Assembly: GCA_949927585.1 (NCBI GenBank) | Contig: CATLFA010000004.1 | Location: forward strand, 23,364 to 87,363 | Direction: 5' to 3' | Source: an uncultured Clostridiaceae bacterium | GTDB taxonomy: Bacteria > Bacillota > Clostridia > TANB77 > CAG-508 | DNA length: 64,000 bases | Part shown: positions 8,274 to 17,967 of the stretch, one piece after another | Layout: each line of letters starts with the position of its first letter | Numbering within the stretch: the stretch's first letter is position 1 | The notes under the pieces: generated by a model | What the model saw: only the letters and a program-made list of their open reading frames with translations | The model's database searches: none | Told to the model about the DNA's origin: nothing | Position numbers and translations under genes: made by a program

Positions 8274-10472
8274 TTATTCGGCTATTTCAAAATCAATCTG
8301 TCTTGTTATTTTGTCTGCATGAATTACTCTTATTTTTACTTTATCTCCTATTTTATATGTTATTTTTGTTTTTTCTCCTGTTAAAGTTTTTCTATTTTCA
8401 TCATATATAAAATATTCATCTCCTAAGTTTTCAAATCTTATTAGACCTTCTACTGTGCTTTCTAATTCTACAAACATTCCAAATGATGTTATACTAGATA
8501 CTATTCCTTCAAATTCTTCTCCTATTTTGTCTTGCATGAATTCGGCTTTTTTAATATCTATGCTATCTCTTTCTACTTTTTGTGCTACTTTTTCTCTTTC
8601 TGATGATTGGTTAGCATAATTTGTACTTTGTTCACTATATTTTTCAAGTATCTCTTCGCTTATATTGTAGTTATCAGATAGGTATTTCGAAATTACTCTA
8701 TGAATAAATAAGTCTGGGTATCTTCTTATTGGGGATGTGAAGTGGCAATAATATTTGCTCGCTATTCCAAAATGCCCTTTGTTTTCACTTTCATATCTTG
8801 CTACTTTTAATGTTCTTAATATTAAAGTAGATACTACTCTTTCTTCTTCTTTTCCTTTTATATCTTCTAATACTTCTGCAAATGCTTTTGGGTGAATGTT
8901 GTCTTTACTTCCTTTTATTTTATAACCAAAATTGTATAAGAATTTATTTAATTCTAAAATTTTGTCTTCGTCTGGTTCTTCATGTACTCTGTATATAAAA
9001 GGTGCTTCTAACCAATAAAAAGTTTCAGCTACTGTTTCATTTGCTGTAAGCATAAATTGTTCTATTATTTCATTTGCAAATGTAAGTTCATATTTTTTAA
9101 CATCTATTGCAAATCCGTCTTTATCTAACACTATTTTAGTTTCTGGAATGTCTAAATTTAAACTTCCTTGTCTTTCTCTTCTTTGCTTTAATATTTTTGC
9201 TAAATCTTCCATTTGTTTAAAATGTTCAAAATATGGCTTGCATTCTTTTAATAGTTTTAAGTCTTTTTCTAGCTTATTTATTCTTTCTTTTGCTTTATTT
9301 GTATTTTCTATCTTTTCTTCATTTTTTTCATTATTTAGATATTTCAAAATAGTAGCAATTTCATTATAACTCATTCTTCTAGTAACATTTATAACACTTT
9401 TCTTAATTTGAGAAGATACAACTTGTCCTTCATTATTAATTTCCATTATAACAGAAAGTGTTAATCTATCTTTCTTTTGATTTAAGCTACAAATTCCATT
9501 TGAAAGTTCACGTGGAAGCATTGGTATTACTCTATCTAACATATATATACTTGTACCACGTATTATTGCTTCTTTATCTAATTTAGAATCTTCTTTTACA
9601 TAGTGGCTTACATCTGCTATATGAACACCAAGTTCAAAATTACCATTTTCTAATTTTTTTACATTAACTGCATCATCTAAATCTTTTGCATCTTCCCCAT
9701 CTATTGTAAAAATTTCTTCTTCTCGTAAATCTAATCTACCTTTAATATCATTTTTTATATCTTCTTCTTTATAACTTTGTGCCTCTTCTACTACTGCTTC
9801 TGGAAATTCGTATGGAAGTTTATAATCTTTAATTAATGAAAGCATATCAACACCTGCTTCATTAATATTACCTAATACTTCTATTACTTTACCTTCAGCA
9901 TTTTTACCATTTTCAGGATATTTAAGTATTTTTACTAATACCTTACTATCATTACGTGCTTTTCCAAAATTCTTTTTAGATATAAAAATATCAGTTCCTA
10001 ATTTTCTATCATCTGGAACAACAAAACCATAATTTTTACTATTTATAAAAACACCTACAACAGTATCTTTATCTCTAGTTAATATTTTAATAATTTTTCC
10101 TTCTTCACTATGTCCACTATCTTTTTCGTCCTTTAATATTTCTATAAGAACAGTATCTCCATTTAAGGCATTCTTTGTATGACTTTTTGAGATATAAACT
10201 TCATCTTCTCTATCTTTAATTTTAACAAATCCAAAACCCTTTTCATTAGCTCTAAAGACACCTGTTATATATCTGTTAGAATCTACCAAACTATATTTAG
10301 ATTTTCTATTTTTTTGAATTCTATATTCTTCCTCTAATTTTTTTAGTACTTCACTAAAACTTGAATATTCTGTTTTAGGAACACACAAAATACTAGCCAT
10401 TTCCTTAGCTTTCATAGGAACATAGCTTTCTTCTGACATAAAGTCTAAAATTAATTTTTCTTTTTCTTCCAT
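8274..10472 (-). CDS. rnr: Ribonuclease R
   Basis: RNase R is a 3'-5' exoribonuclease that degrades structured RNA and helps turn over mRNA during trans-translation. The 732-residue protein has an N-terminal winged-helix segment, cold-shock domains (GFGFVKI, NYGFVVPDD), the RNB catalytic domain with FTIDGEDAKDLDDAV (metal-binding Asp cluster), GVHIADVSHYV, FTSPIRRYPDLFIHR, and a C-terminal S1 domain (FEGIVSSITSFGMFVEL). Length and order are normal. It is downstream of secG on the same strand, 268 bases away with repeats between. Intact; the one CGG triplet seen (in GAC GGA) is out of frame. Confidence 0.96.
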   Translation of the reverse strand: MEEKEKLILDFMSEESYVPMKAKEMASILCVPKTEYSSFSEVLKKLEEEYRIQKNRKSKYSLVDSNRYITGVFRANEKGFGFVKIKDREDEVYISKSHTKNALNGDTVLIEILKDEKDSGHSEEGKIIKILTRDKDTVVGVFINSKNYGFVVPDDRKLGTDIFISKKNFGKARNDSKVLVKILKYPENGKNAEGKVIEVLGNINEAGVDMLSLIKDYKLPYEFPEAVVEEAQSYKEEDIKNDIKGRLDLREEEIFTIDGEDAKDLDDAVNVKKLENGNFELGVHIADVSHYVKEDSKLDKEAIIRGTSIYMLDRVIPMLPRELSNGICSLNQKKDRLTLSVIMEINNEGQVVSSQIKKSVINVTRRMSYNEIATILKYLNNEKNEEKIENTNKAKERINKLEKDLKLLKECKPYFEHFKQMEDLAKILKQRRERQGSLNLDIPETKIVLDKDGFAIDVKKYELTFANEIIEQFMLTANETVAETFYWLEAPFIYRVHEEPDEDKILELNKFLYNFGYKIKGSKDNIHPKAFAEVLEDIKGKEEERVVSTLILRTLKVARYESENKGHFGIASKYYCHFTSPIRRYPDLFIHRVISKYLSDNYNISEEILEKYSEQSTNYANQSSEREKVAQKVERDSIDIKKAEFMQDKIGEEFEGIVSSITSFGMFVELESTVEGLIRFENLGDEYFIYDENRKTLTGEKTKITYKIGDKVKIRVIHADKITRQIDFEIAE

Positions 10473-10514
10473 CTATTTTCTCCTTAAATATTTTAAAAAA
10501 CTGTATTAAATACT

Positions 10515-10725
10515 ATAGGGGTCGCAGTCTTCGGCGACCCATTCTTCGAAGAAACTACCTTTAAATAATACACATTTTAGCAATTTCATGGTAACCTGGG
10601 TCGCCCATGGGTCCGCCCCCCACAAGGTAAAATATATTTTCAAAATAATTATTCTTATTCTTCAAAAAAGGGCATAATTCGGTAATTCTAACGGGTATTC
10701 CTTACCGATTAAGCCCCTACATTTT
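10515..10725. repeat. Cluster of three R1-type palindromic repeats
   Basis: Between secG and rnr: GGGGTCGCAGTCTTCGGCGA (10518-10537), GGGTCGCCCATGGGTCCGCC (from about 10599), and a third palindromic unit about 10669-10725 built around GGTAATTC...GATTAAGCCCCTAC. They fill most of the 268-base gap. Confidence 0.6.
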
Positions 10726-10740
10726 TTATTCAATTACACA

Positions 10741-10989
10741 TTATATTACATATAGTATTCCTAATACAACTGCTAATACTACGAATAAAACTCCTAGTAT
10801 TATTGTTAATCTCTTTAATTTTCCTTCTTTTGTTCTTCCCTTATTTTTCTCATAAAAATTATTTGTTGAAGAACCTGTAATTGTTCCAGAAGCTCCATCG
10901 TTATCTTTTGTTTGTATTGTTGCTACTATTATTAAAGCTATACAAACTATTAAATATATTGCTAATACTATATTTCTCACTATTTCCAT
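10741..10989 (-). CDS. secG: Protein-export membrane protein SecG
   Basis: SecG is the small auxiliary subunit of the SecYEG translocon. The 82-residue product has two hydrophobic helices (about residues 5-24 and 60-81) joined by a polar loop with the family-typical TGSSTNNFYEKNKGRTKEG. Size and layout match Firmicutes SecG. The secG-rnr-smpB neighbourhood supports the call. Intact. Confidence 0.9.
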   Translation of the reverse strand: MEIVRNIVLAIYLIVCIALIIVATIQTKDNDGASGTITGSSTNNFYEKNKGRTKEGKLKRLTIILGVLFVVLAVVLGILYVI

Positions 10990-11101
10990 TTTTTATACAC
11001 TCTCCTTAGTTTTTCTTAACATATGTTATTCTACCATATATGTTTTTAAAATGCAATTGGTTTTTTTAAAAATTTGAGTTTTATTTTTTATATTTTAATA
11101 C

Positions 11102-11141
11102 AAAACAAAAATAGTAGCATAATTACTACTATTTTTGTTTT
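11102..11141 (-). terminator. Terminator of the 11147 lipoprotein gene
   Basis: Stem AAAAATAGTAG...CTACTATTTTT with T-rich sequence on both sides. Confidence 0.75.
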
Positions 11142-11146
11142 TAATT

Positions 11147-11524
11147 TTAAGAATTTCCTATTGCAATCCCTCCAAAAAATACAATAACAAATATTAGAAG
11201 AGCAACTAACGCATATAAAACATTTTTTTGGTCATCAACTGTAAAAGCTACTAATTCTGCTTCTTTATTTGATATCTGATACTCTGCCTTCAATAAATTT
11301 TTCTGTTCTGTTTCAGATTTTAAATAAAACCGGCTTGTATCTTTTGAGTCTGGATAAGACATATCGTATCCATCTGGAAGTTTATACTCTCCCATATTCT
11401 TTGCTATTTCATTTGCAACTTCATTTGACTTTTCCAATGCCTCAGGATTGGTAGTTGTTGCGCAGCCTGTTACAAACAGTACTACTAAAAGGACAGATAA
11501 AAACAAAATTATTTTCTTTTTCAT
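11147..11524 (-). CDS. Small lipoprotein with C-terminal TM (paralog 1)
   Basis: ATG at 11524 is 7 bases after GGAGGA. The protein starts MKKKIILFLSVLL and has the lipobox VTGC, a short soluble domain with the segment YKLPDGYDMSYPDS, and a C-terminal hydrophobic helix ending GIAIGNS. It shares this plan and YKLPxGYxxSYPDS with the 12873 lipoprotein, so the two are paralogs flanking a pseudouridine synthase gene. Codon 65 is an in-frame CGG (11330-11332), apparently Arg in ...TSRFYLKS; a +1 shift there would end the protein three codons later. Function unknown. Confidence 0.65.
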   Translation of the reverse strand: MKKKIILFLSVLLVVLFVTGCATTTNPEALEKSNEVANEIAKNMGEYKLPDGYDMSYPDSKDTSRFYLKSETEQKNLLKAEYQISNKEAELVAFTVDDQKNVLYALVALLIFVIVFFGGIAIGNS

Positions 11525-11660
11525 TGCTGTTTCCTCCATTTTTCTATAAAACTGGTTTACAAGTTGATAATATTATATCATTTTTATATTAACATATCAA
11601 TAATTTTACATAATTTTATGTTTTTTATGAAAATTTGTTACCATTCACAAAGTACATTAT

Positions 11661-11880
11661 AAATTACAATTCACAGCTATAATAACTTAAAGTTGGTGCA
11701 GGATGTTTAATATATTTTTTTACGAAAAACTGCGCAGCGAACAACCGAGCTGAAAGCGACGGCGAATGAGGCAGACTTCTTTAAATATACTTTTATAAGT
11801 CTGCCCCAGTAAAGTTTGAGTAAAAAATATATTAAATGTCAGTTGCAGGATTTCTATAAACTTAAATGCTGTGAATTGTA
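11661..11880. mobile_element. MITE-like 220-bp inverted-repeat element
   Basis: Termini AAATTACAATTCACAGC and GCTGTGAATTGTA are inverted repeats. Inside are further inverted segments, AATATATTTTTTTAC against GTAAAAAATATATT, and a central hairpin GGCAGACTT...AAGTCTGCC. The inner part is clearly richer in GC (TGCGCAGCGAACAACCGAGC) than the surroundings. It has no coding capacity. It could be a miniature transposable element or a structured RNA. It occupies most of the gap 11525-11964. Confidence 0.55.
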
Positions 11881-11888
11881 ACAAAAAT

Positions 11889-11917
11889 TTGCTTTTTTAA
11901 ATTTATTATTTTATAAT
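11889..11917 (+). promoter_or_regulatory. Sigma-A type promoter
   Basis: TTGCTT (11889-11894), 17-base spacer, TATAAT (11912-11917), 47 bases upstream of the pseudouridine synthase ATG. Confidence 0.6.
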
Positions 11918-11964
11918 TATATAAGAATTTAAAAACAATTATAGAAAGGTCAAATTAATAATTT

Positions 11965-12829
11965 ATGCAAATTTTGAATGTTGAAGAAAAATATAATAAT
12001 AAAAAGTTAAGTACATATTTATTAGCTATATTCCCTTTATTAAAGAGAGGTACTCTATTTAAAGCTTTAAGAAAAAAGGATATTAGAGTTAATAATGTTA
12101 GAGTTAGTGAAGATATAGAAGTTCACACTGGAGACCAAATAAAAGTGTTTATTACAGATGAACTTTTATGTATAAATAATTTTACTCTTGATATTGTTTT
12201 TGAAGATAATAATATACTTGTAGTTAATAAACCAGTTGGTATAGAAGTTACTAATAATGATAACTCTGAAGTTTCTTTACATTCGTTATGTAAGGATTAT
12301 ATAAATGGATTTATCGAGCCATGTCATAGATTAGATAGAAATACTACTGGTCTTGTTTTATTTGCCAAAAATACAGAAGCATTAGATATTTTACTTGATA
12401 AATTTAAAAACAAAGAAATTGAAAAGCACTATATTGCAACTGTATATGGAATTCCAAAGAAAAAGAAAGAAAGACTTGAAGCATATTTATTTAAAGATAA
12501 TAAAAAATCTTTAGTTTATATTTCAGATGAACCGAAAAAAGGTTATCAAAAAATTATTACTTCATATAAAATAATAAGTGAAAATAAAGAAAATAATACT
12601 TCTATTTTAGATATAAACTTAGAAACTGGTAGAACTCACCAAATACGTGCTCACCTCGCTCATATTGGCTTACCTATTATTGGAGACCGGTAAATACGGT
12701 ATAAATGAAATAAATAAAAAATTTCACCAAAAAACACAGATGCTTTGTAGTTATAGTTTGAAATTTAATTTTAGAGAAAATAGTAGCGTTTTAGATTATT
12801 TAAATGGGAAAAAAATAAAATTAGTATAA
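11965..12829 (+). CDS. RluA/RluD-family pseudouridine synthase, one +1 site
   Basis: The protein converts uridine to pseudouridine in rRNA or tRNA. Its N-terminus (to about residue 60) is an S4 RNA-binding domain. The catalytic domain has the family motif HRLDRNTTGLVLFAKN with the catalytic Asp, and the late motif LETGRTHQIRAHLAHIGLPI. Just after it, IIGD is followed by CGG TAA (CGG 12688-12690). Skipping the C gives GDGKYG, the normal RluA-type continuation, and 45 further codons to TAA at 12827-12829. Corrected length is 287 residues. Conventional reading removes the C-terminal part. It stands alone between two minus-strand lipoprotein genes. Confidence 0.88.
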
Positions 12830-12833
12830 GTAA

Positions 12834-12869
12834 AGGAAGTAGAAAACCTTTAAAGTTTTCTACTTCAAC
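12834..12869. terminator. Bidirectional terminator
   Basis: Stem GAAGTAGAAAACC...GTTTTCTACTTC between the convergent pseudouridine synthase and 12873 lipoprotein genes. Confidence 0.75.
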
Positions 12870-12872
12870 TAT

Positions 12873-13250
12873 TCATATTAAAAAAGCACCTGCTGCTAAT
12901 ATAACAGTAATTATCAATATTACAATAAAAACTGTTTCTATAATTATACCCAAAGTATCTTGTTGATAGCTTACCAACTCTGGTTCAGCCTTTGTCATAT
13001 CAAAAATTGCTATTACATTATCTCCACTCCCCTTAGATGCTTTAATTGAAATAGCAATCTTATTAGTTTTTGTTGAATCTGGATATGATACCTCGTATCC
13101 TTCAGGTAATTTATAATCTTCTGAATTTTTTATTTCAAAAGCTATATTTTTTAGGTTGTCTATTTCTTCTGACGTTATTTCTGTCCTGCAAGCTGTTAAC
13201 AACATAGTTATTAATATGGTTGCTAAAATTACAATTGTTTTTTTCCGCAT
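12873..13250 (-). CDS. Small lipoprotein with C-terminal TM (paralog 2)
   Basis: ATG at 13250 follows GGAGGG by 7 bases. It has a signal sequence with lipobox LTAC, a soluble segment containing YKLPEGYEVSYPDS shared with the 11147 lipoprotein, then a C-terminal membrane helix (IVILIITVILAAGAFLI). Codon 2 is CGG (13245-13247), read as Arg in MRKKTIVIL; a +1 shift there would hit TAA within a few codons. This is evidence either that CGG can be Arg in this cell or that the gene is recently acquired. Function unknown. Confidence 0.6.
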   Translation of the reverse strand: MRKKTIVILATILITMLLTACRTEITSEEIDNLKNIAFEIKNSEDYKLPEGYEVSYPDSTKTNKIAISIKASKGSGDNVIAIFDMTKAEPELVSYQQDTLGIIIETVFIVILIITVILAAGAFLI

Positions 13251-13348
13251 AATTATTCCCTCCATTTGTTAAGAATATATATTTTAATAGTTTCATAATA
13301 TACATTTTAGCATATTTAGTTTACTTTATCAATAGCTTTACATAAATT

Positions 13349-15151
13349 TTAATTTTCATTAAATATTCTTTCAAATTCACTTTCTGTTATTGTTTCTTTT
13401 TCTAATAATGTTTGTGCTACTTCGTGTAATTTATCTATATGATTTGATATTAGCGTTTGTGCTTTTAAGTAGGCTGTATCTAGTAATATTTTTACTTCTG
13501 CACCTATGGCATCTGCATATTTTTCTCCTAATAATTGTAGTTCATATGGGTCTTTTTCAGTGTTTATTGATATTGTTCCTACTACATCGCTCATTCCATA
13601 TAATGTTACCATGTCTTTTGCTATTTTTGTTGCTACTTCAAAGTCATTACTTGCTCCTGTTGAAATATCATTAATTATAATTTTTTCTGCCGCACGACCT
13701 GCCATTAGTACAATTAGCCTTTCTTCCATTTCTGTTTTTGAAATGTAGTTTTTATCTTCATTTGTTTTGTTCATTGTATAACCACCAGCCATACCTCTAG
13801 GTATAATAGAAATTTCTTTTACAGGTTCTTGTGAACTTAAATATCTACTTACTATTGCATGTCCTGCTTCATGGTATGCTGTTATTCTTTTATCTTTTTC
13901 TGAATATACTCTACTTGTTTTTTGAAGACCAATTGTTACTTTTTTAAATGCCTCTTCTATATCTTCTTGTTCAATTACTTCATGTTCGTTAACAGTAGCT
14001 AAAATTGCTGCTTCATTTAAAATATTTGCAAGTTCTGCACCTGTTAAACCTGCTGTATCTTCTGCAATTGTTTTTAATTTTACGTTTTCTGCAAAGTTTT
14101 TACCTTTACTATGAATCTTTAATATTTCTTCTCTTCCACGTTTATCTGGAACATTTATTGTTATTTGTCTATCAAACCTTCCTGGTCTTAAAAGTGCTTT
14201 ATCTAACATTTCTGGTCTGTTTGTTGCTGCTAATACTATTATTGTTTCATTTGTGTCAAATCCATCCATTTCAACTAATAGTTGATTTAAAGTTTGGTTA
14301 TTTTCACTTTCTGCTCCATTTCCTGAAGAACGTCTTGAACCTATTGCATCTATTTCATCTATAAACACTATACATGGTGCTACTTTTCTTGCCTTTTCAA
14401 ATAATTTTCTAACTCTTGATGCTCCAAGACCTGCAAACATTTCTATAAATTCAGAACCACTCATTGAAATAAATGGAACTCCTGCTTCTCCTGCTATTGC
14501 TTTTGCAATTAGTGTCTTACCTGTTCCTGGCTTACCATATAGTAAAACTCCTTTTGGTACTTTTGCTCCCATTTTTGTGAACTTTTCTGGCTCTTTTAAG
14601 AATTGCACTATTTCTATCATTTCTTGTTTTTCTTCATCTAAACCTGCTACATCATCAAATTTTATTTTTTCTTTACTTGTTTCTGCATCATATACTTTTC
14701 CTTTTTCTCCTAAGCCTTGCATTTTAAATACCATTATAAATAATGCTACAATTACAATTGTTGGTAATAATGAAAATAGAGTCTCAGATATCTTTATAAT
14801 TGCATTTTGTGGATTTTGTATTAATTCTATATTGTTTCCTTCTGCTACCTTTTCTTGTACAAGTTCGATAAATGCTTGTGTATTTGGAACTATTGAAGTT
14901 TTTTCTTCTTCTATTCCTTTTACTTTAACTTTTAGGCTTGTACTTCCTACTGTCATTTCAATTTTTTCTATTTCGCCGTCTGTTATTTGTTTAATTAATT
15001 CTGTATATGGTATTTTATTATCGCTAGTTTTGTTTTTTGATAACATCAAATATGCTGTAATTCCAGCAAGAATTACTACAACAATTGAGACTATTATTCC
15101 TGCTATCATATATTTATTATTCTTTTTGTTATTTTCTTTATTGTTTTCCAT
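13349..15151 (-). CDS. ftsH: ATP-dependent zinc metalloprotease FtsH
   Basis: FtsH is a membrane-anchored AAA+ protease that degrades misfolded and regulatory membrane proteins. The 600-residue protein has two N-terminal membrane helices (about residues 12-34 and 125-142), Walker A GKPGTGKTLIAKAIAG, Walker B CIVFIDEIDAIG, the second region of homology ATNRPEMLDKALLRPGRFDR, and the zinc site HEAGHA. Length is standard. It lies 18 bases downstream of a DUF1189 membrane protein gene, so they form an operon. Intact, with no in-frame CGG; CGG triplets in GCG GCA and GAC GGC contexts are out of frame. Confidence 0.97.
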   Translation of the reverse strand: MENNKENNKKNNKYMIAGIIVSIVVVILAGITAYLMLSKNKTSDNKIPYTELIKQITDGEIEKIEMTVGSTSLKVKVKGIEEEKTSIVPNTQAFIELVQEKVAEGNNIELIQNPQNAIIKISETLFSLLPTIVIVALFIMVFKMQGLGEKGKVYDAETSKEKIKFDDVAGLDEEKQEMIEIVQFLKEPEKFTKMGAKVPKGVLLYGKPGTGKTLIAKAIAGEAGVPFISMSGSEFIEMFAGLGASRVRKLFEKARKVAPCIVFIDEIDAIGSRRSSGNGAESENNQTLNQLLVEMDGFDTNETIIVLAATNRPEMLDKALLRPGRFDRQITINVPDKRGREEILKIHSKGKNFAENVKLKTIAEDTAGLTGAELANILNEAAILATVNEHEVIEQEDIEEAFKKVTIGLQKTSRVYSEKDKRITAYHEAGHAIVSRYLSSQEPVKEISIIPRGMAGGYTMNKTNEDKNYISKTEMEERLIVLMAGRAAEKIIINDISTGASNDFEVATKIAKDMVTLYGMSDVVGTISINTEKDPYELQLLGEKYADAIGAEVKILLDTAYLKAQTLISNHIDKLHEVAQTLLEKETITESEFERIFNEN

Positions 15152-15169
15152 TACGTTTTTCCTTTCTTT

Positions 15170-16207
15170 TTATGCATTTTCACCTTGTGGCTGTCCTGAT
15201 AAACCTTCTTTTTCCTTTTCCTTCTTCTCTTTCTTTTTCTTCTCTTTTTCTTCTTGCTTTTTTCTTTGTTCTTCTTCCTCTTTTTGTCTTTGCTCTTCTT
15301 TTTTTCTCTCTAATTCTTGTTTTACTCTTTCTTGTTCTTCTACTATTTTAGCAAGTTCTTGTCCTCTTTTTATTATATCTGATTTTATCATTAAAATTGA
15401 TGCAACAATATATATATAAGCAACTGCTATATACATTATTTCAAAATATTTTATTTTAAATCCAAACAATGCTTGTACTATTATATACAATAAATTTAAA
15501 ATAATAGGCAAAGTAAGTGAATGTATTGCTATTTTTAACATTGCAATAAATTTTATTCTTATTCTCATTATTAGTGCTGTAACATATCCTATTGTTCCTA
15601 ATATTACTATATCCATAAATATGCTTATTAAATAGGCTATAAATAAGTATATATATGACATTATATATATTCCTACATATATCATTATCATATTAGAGCC
15701 TGATAAGTAATTTAATATAGTTTCTTTTGTCATATCTTGTATTTTATAACTTTGTACTAATTTTTCATACGTATATGTTATAGTTCCATTTCCTAAATTC
15801 AAAATTACTTTATCAGATAAAAGTATTGCTCCTGTACTATGCTTCTTTAGCTCTGACTCATATGAGTTTATTTGCTCATTAGTTAATTCATTTGTATCTA
15901 TAATAAGCATATCAAACACATTTGGAATATTAGTTATTTTTATAGGTTCAGTTGTTTCTACTGTTAACCTATTATTTGAAAAACTTAAATTTGGTATTTC
16001 GTTTTTAAAATATTCTATTCCACTATTTATATCTTTTGATACATCATATACTGATAATGCTGTCACTATTAATGTAAATATCGCAATTAGCATTACTATA
16101 TATTTACAAACATTTCTAAAAGATTCTACTGCCATTTCTGGGTATTTTTCAAAATCTTTTATGCTACTTATTAATTTTTTTATAAAAGTATTTTCCTTGG
16201 TTTGCAT
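15170..16207 (-). CDS. DUF1189-family membrane protein
   Basis: A 345-residue protein resembling the DUF1189 family. Helix 1 lies near residues 34-54, followed by an extracytoplasmic loop (to about 165) and four further hydrophobic segments between about 170 and 275. The C-terminal tail of about 65 residues is extremely rich in Lys, Glu and Gln and should form a charged coiled coil. The family function is not established. The gene ends 18 bases before ftsH and is probably co-transcribed with it, which suggests a membrane-quality role. Confidence 0.75.
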   Translation of the reverse strand: MQTKENTFIKKLISSIKDFEKYPEMAVESFRNVCKYIVMLIAIFTLIVTALSVYDVSKDINSGIEYFKNEIPNLSFSNNRLTVETTEPIKITNIPNVFDMLIIDTNELTNEQINSYESELKKHSTGAILLSDKVILNLGNGTITYTYEKLVQSYKIQDMTKETILNYLSGSNMIMIYVGIYIMSYIYLFIAYLISIFMDIVILGTIGYVTALIMRIRIKFIAMLKIAIHSLTLPIILNLLYIIVQALFGFKIKYFEIMYIAVAYIYIVASILMIKSDIIKRGQELAKIVEEQERVKQELERKKEEQRQKEEEEQRKKQEEKEKKKKEKKEKEKEGLSGQPQGENA

Positions 16208-16257
16208 TTTATGTTTTTTCCTTTCTCAAACTGAAGGTTTGTACTATTCACTCTTCA

Positions 16258-16372
16258 TTATGTGTTTGTATATATTAAAATCAAAATTGAAGTCCAACAG
16301 TCCACCCTCGACAGTTGAATCTCCCTTGTCCTGGAGATTTCGATTTTTATTTTAATATATACAAATGCATAA
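16258..16372. repeat. Long hairpin element, copy A
   Basis: Outer arms TTATGTGTTTGTATATATTAA and its near-complement at 16343-16372 enclose a core containing GAAGTCCAACAGTCC and CTCCCTTGTCCTGGAG. The core matches copies B (17968-18090) and C (58631-58738) while the arms vary. It lies between the cysS stop and the DUF1189 gene start. Confidence 0.75.
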
Positions 16373-16459
16373 GGTGACTAATTTTAAATTTCTTTTATTT
16401 TAGTAATTTCTTCGGATGACTGGTAGACACAAGGCCTACCCATACATCTATTTTAAATT

Positions 16460-17863
16460 TTATACTATGATTTCTATTGTTTGCCCTTCTTTAGTGTCTT
16501 TTACTGTATAGCCTTTATCTTTTAACAAATCTCTTATCCTATCTGATTCTGCCCAATTTTTATTTTCTCTAGCGACTTTTCTCTCTTCTAGTAATTTTTG
16601 TATTTCTTCTGGAACTTCTTGTTTGTCTTCTTTTTCTAAATATTCTCTAGTGTTTACTAAGTCTAAACCTAATACTTTATCAAATTCTAAAAGCAATTTA
16701 GCAAACTTATTAGACTTTATATCATTTCTTGCAACTTCCCATACTATTCCCATTGCAAGTGGCATATTTAAGTCATCATTTATAGCTTCTACAAAACGGT
16801 TTAAATATTCTTCTACTATTTTGTCATCTACTTCATTATTTGATTCTTCATGTTTTAAATAACTTTGGCGAAGTCTATTTAATGATTTTTCACTAGCTTC
16901 TGCTCCTGCAAATGTGAAATTTAATTTTGTTCTATAATGTGCTGTATAACAAAATAATTTATATGCTAATGGTTCAATTCCTTTTTCTTGTAGTTGGTCT
17001 AGAGTGTATGTATTTCCTAAACTTTTAGACATTTTTCCTCCATCAACTTGTAAAAATTCTACATGCATCCAACGTTTTGCTGGAACTTTGCCTGTGCATC
17101 CTTTGCTTTGTGCTATTTCATTTTCATGATGTGTAGGTATATGGTCTACTCCACCTGTATGAATATCAAACTCATTACCTAAATATTTTTTTCCCATTGC
17201 AGAACATTCTATATGCCAACCTGGATATGATAATCCCCATGGACTTTCCCATTTCATAATATGATTTTCTGGTGCTTTTATCCATAACGCAAAATCATAT
17301 GGATTTCTTTTTTCTATATCTACATCAACTCTTGCTCCTGCAATTTGATCATCTAGTTTTCTATTAGAAAGTATTGGGTATTTATCTAATTTTGATATAT
17401 CAAAATAAATACCTTTTGATGTTTCATAAGCATAACCATTTTCTATTAATTTTTTTACAAATTGCATCATTTCTTCAATATGTTCTGTCGCTTTAGCTAC
17501 TATTTCTGGTTTTTCTATATTTAGTCTACCCATATCTCTAAAAAATATATCTGTGTAAAATGCTGCTATTTCATATGGATTTTTATTTTCTTTTCTAGCT
17601 GCTTTTTCCATTTTATCTTCACCATCATCGGCATCAGATTCTAAATGTCCTACATCAGTTATATTCATTACATGTTTTAAAATATATCCATTATATTTTA
17701 AAACTCTTCTTAAAGTATCCATAAATACATAGGCTCTAAAGTTTCCTATATGTGCAAAACTATATACTGTTGGCCCACATGTATATATTTTAACCTCTTT
17801 TTCTTCCAATGGTTTAAACTCTGTCTTTTGTCTTGTTAAGGTGTTGTATAGTTTTAATTCCAT
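16460..17863 (-). CDS. cysS: Cysteinyl-tRNA synthetase
   Basis: CysRS charges tRNA-Cys. The 467-residue class I synthetase has the zinc/HIGH region CGPTVYSFAHIGNFR, a GWHIECSAM zinc-ligand segment, TGGVDHIPTHHENE, and the KMSKSLGN loop. A C-terminal anticodon-binding helical domain ends in a small domain of residues near ...DLLKDKGYTVKDT. Full length and intact, with no in-frame CGG. It lies between hairpin elements A and B, so is probably its own transcription unit. Confidence 0.97.
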   Translation of the reverse strand: MELKLYNTLTRQKTEFKPLEEKEVKIYTCGPTVYSFAHIGNFRAYVFMDTLRRVLKYNGYILKHVMNITDVGHLESDADDGEDKMEKAARKENKNPYEIAAFYTDIFFRDMGRLNIEKPEIVAKATEHIEEMMQFVKKLIENGYAYETSKGIYFDISKLDKYPILSNRKLDDQIAGARVDVDIEKRNPYDFALWIKAPENHIMKWESPWGLSYPGWHIECSAMGKKYLGNEFDIHTGGVDHIPTHHENEIAQSKGCTGKVPAKRWMHVEFLQVDGGKMSKSLGNTYTLDQLQEKGIEPLAYKLFCYTAHYRTKLNFTFAGAEASEKSLNRLRQSYLKHEESNNEVDDKIVEEYLNRFVEAINDDLNMPLAMGIVWEVARNDIKSNKFAKLLLEFDKVLGLDLVNTREYLEKEDKQEVPEEIQKLLEERKVARENKNWAESDRIRDLLKDKGYTVKDTKEGQTIEIIV

Positions 17864-17967
17864 TTACGTTTTTTCTCCTTTCTTCGAAGTTTTGGTAGAC
17901 TTAAAGCGCCTACCCCTACATCTTAAATCTAACAATAATAATAGTAGTAATTAGAATTTGTAGAGTA

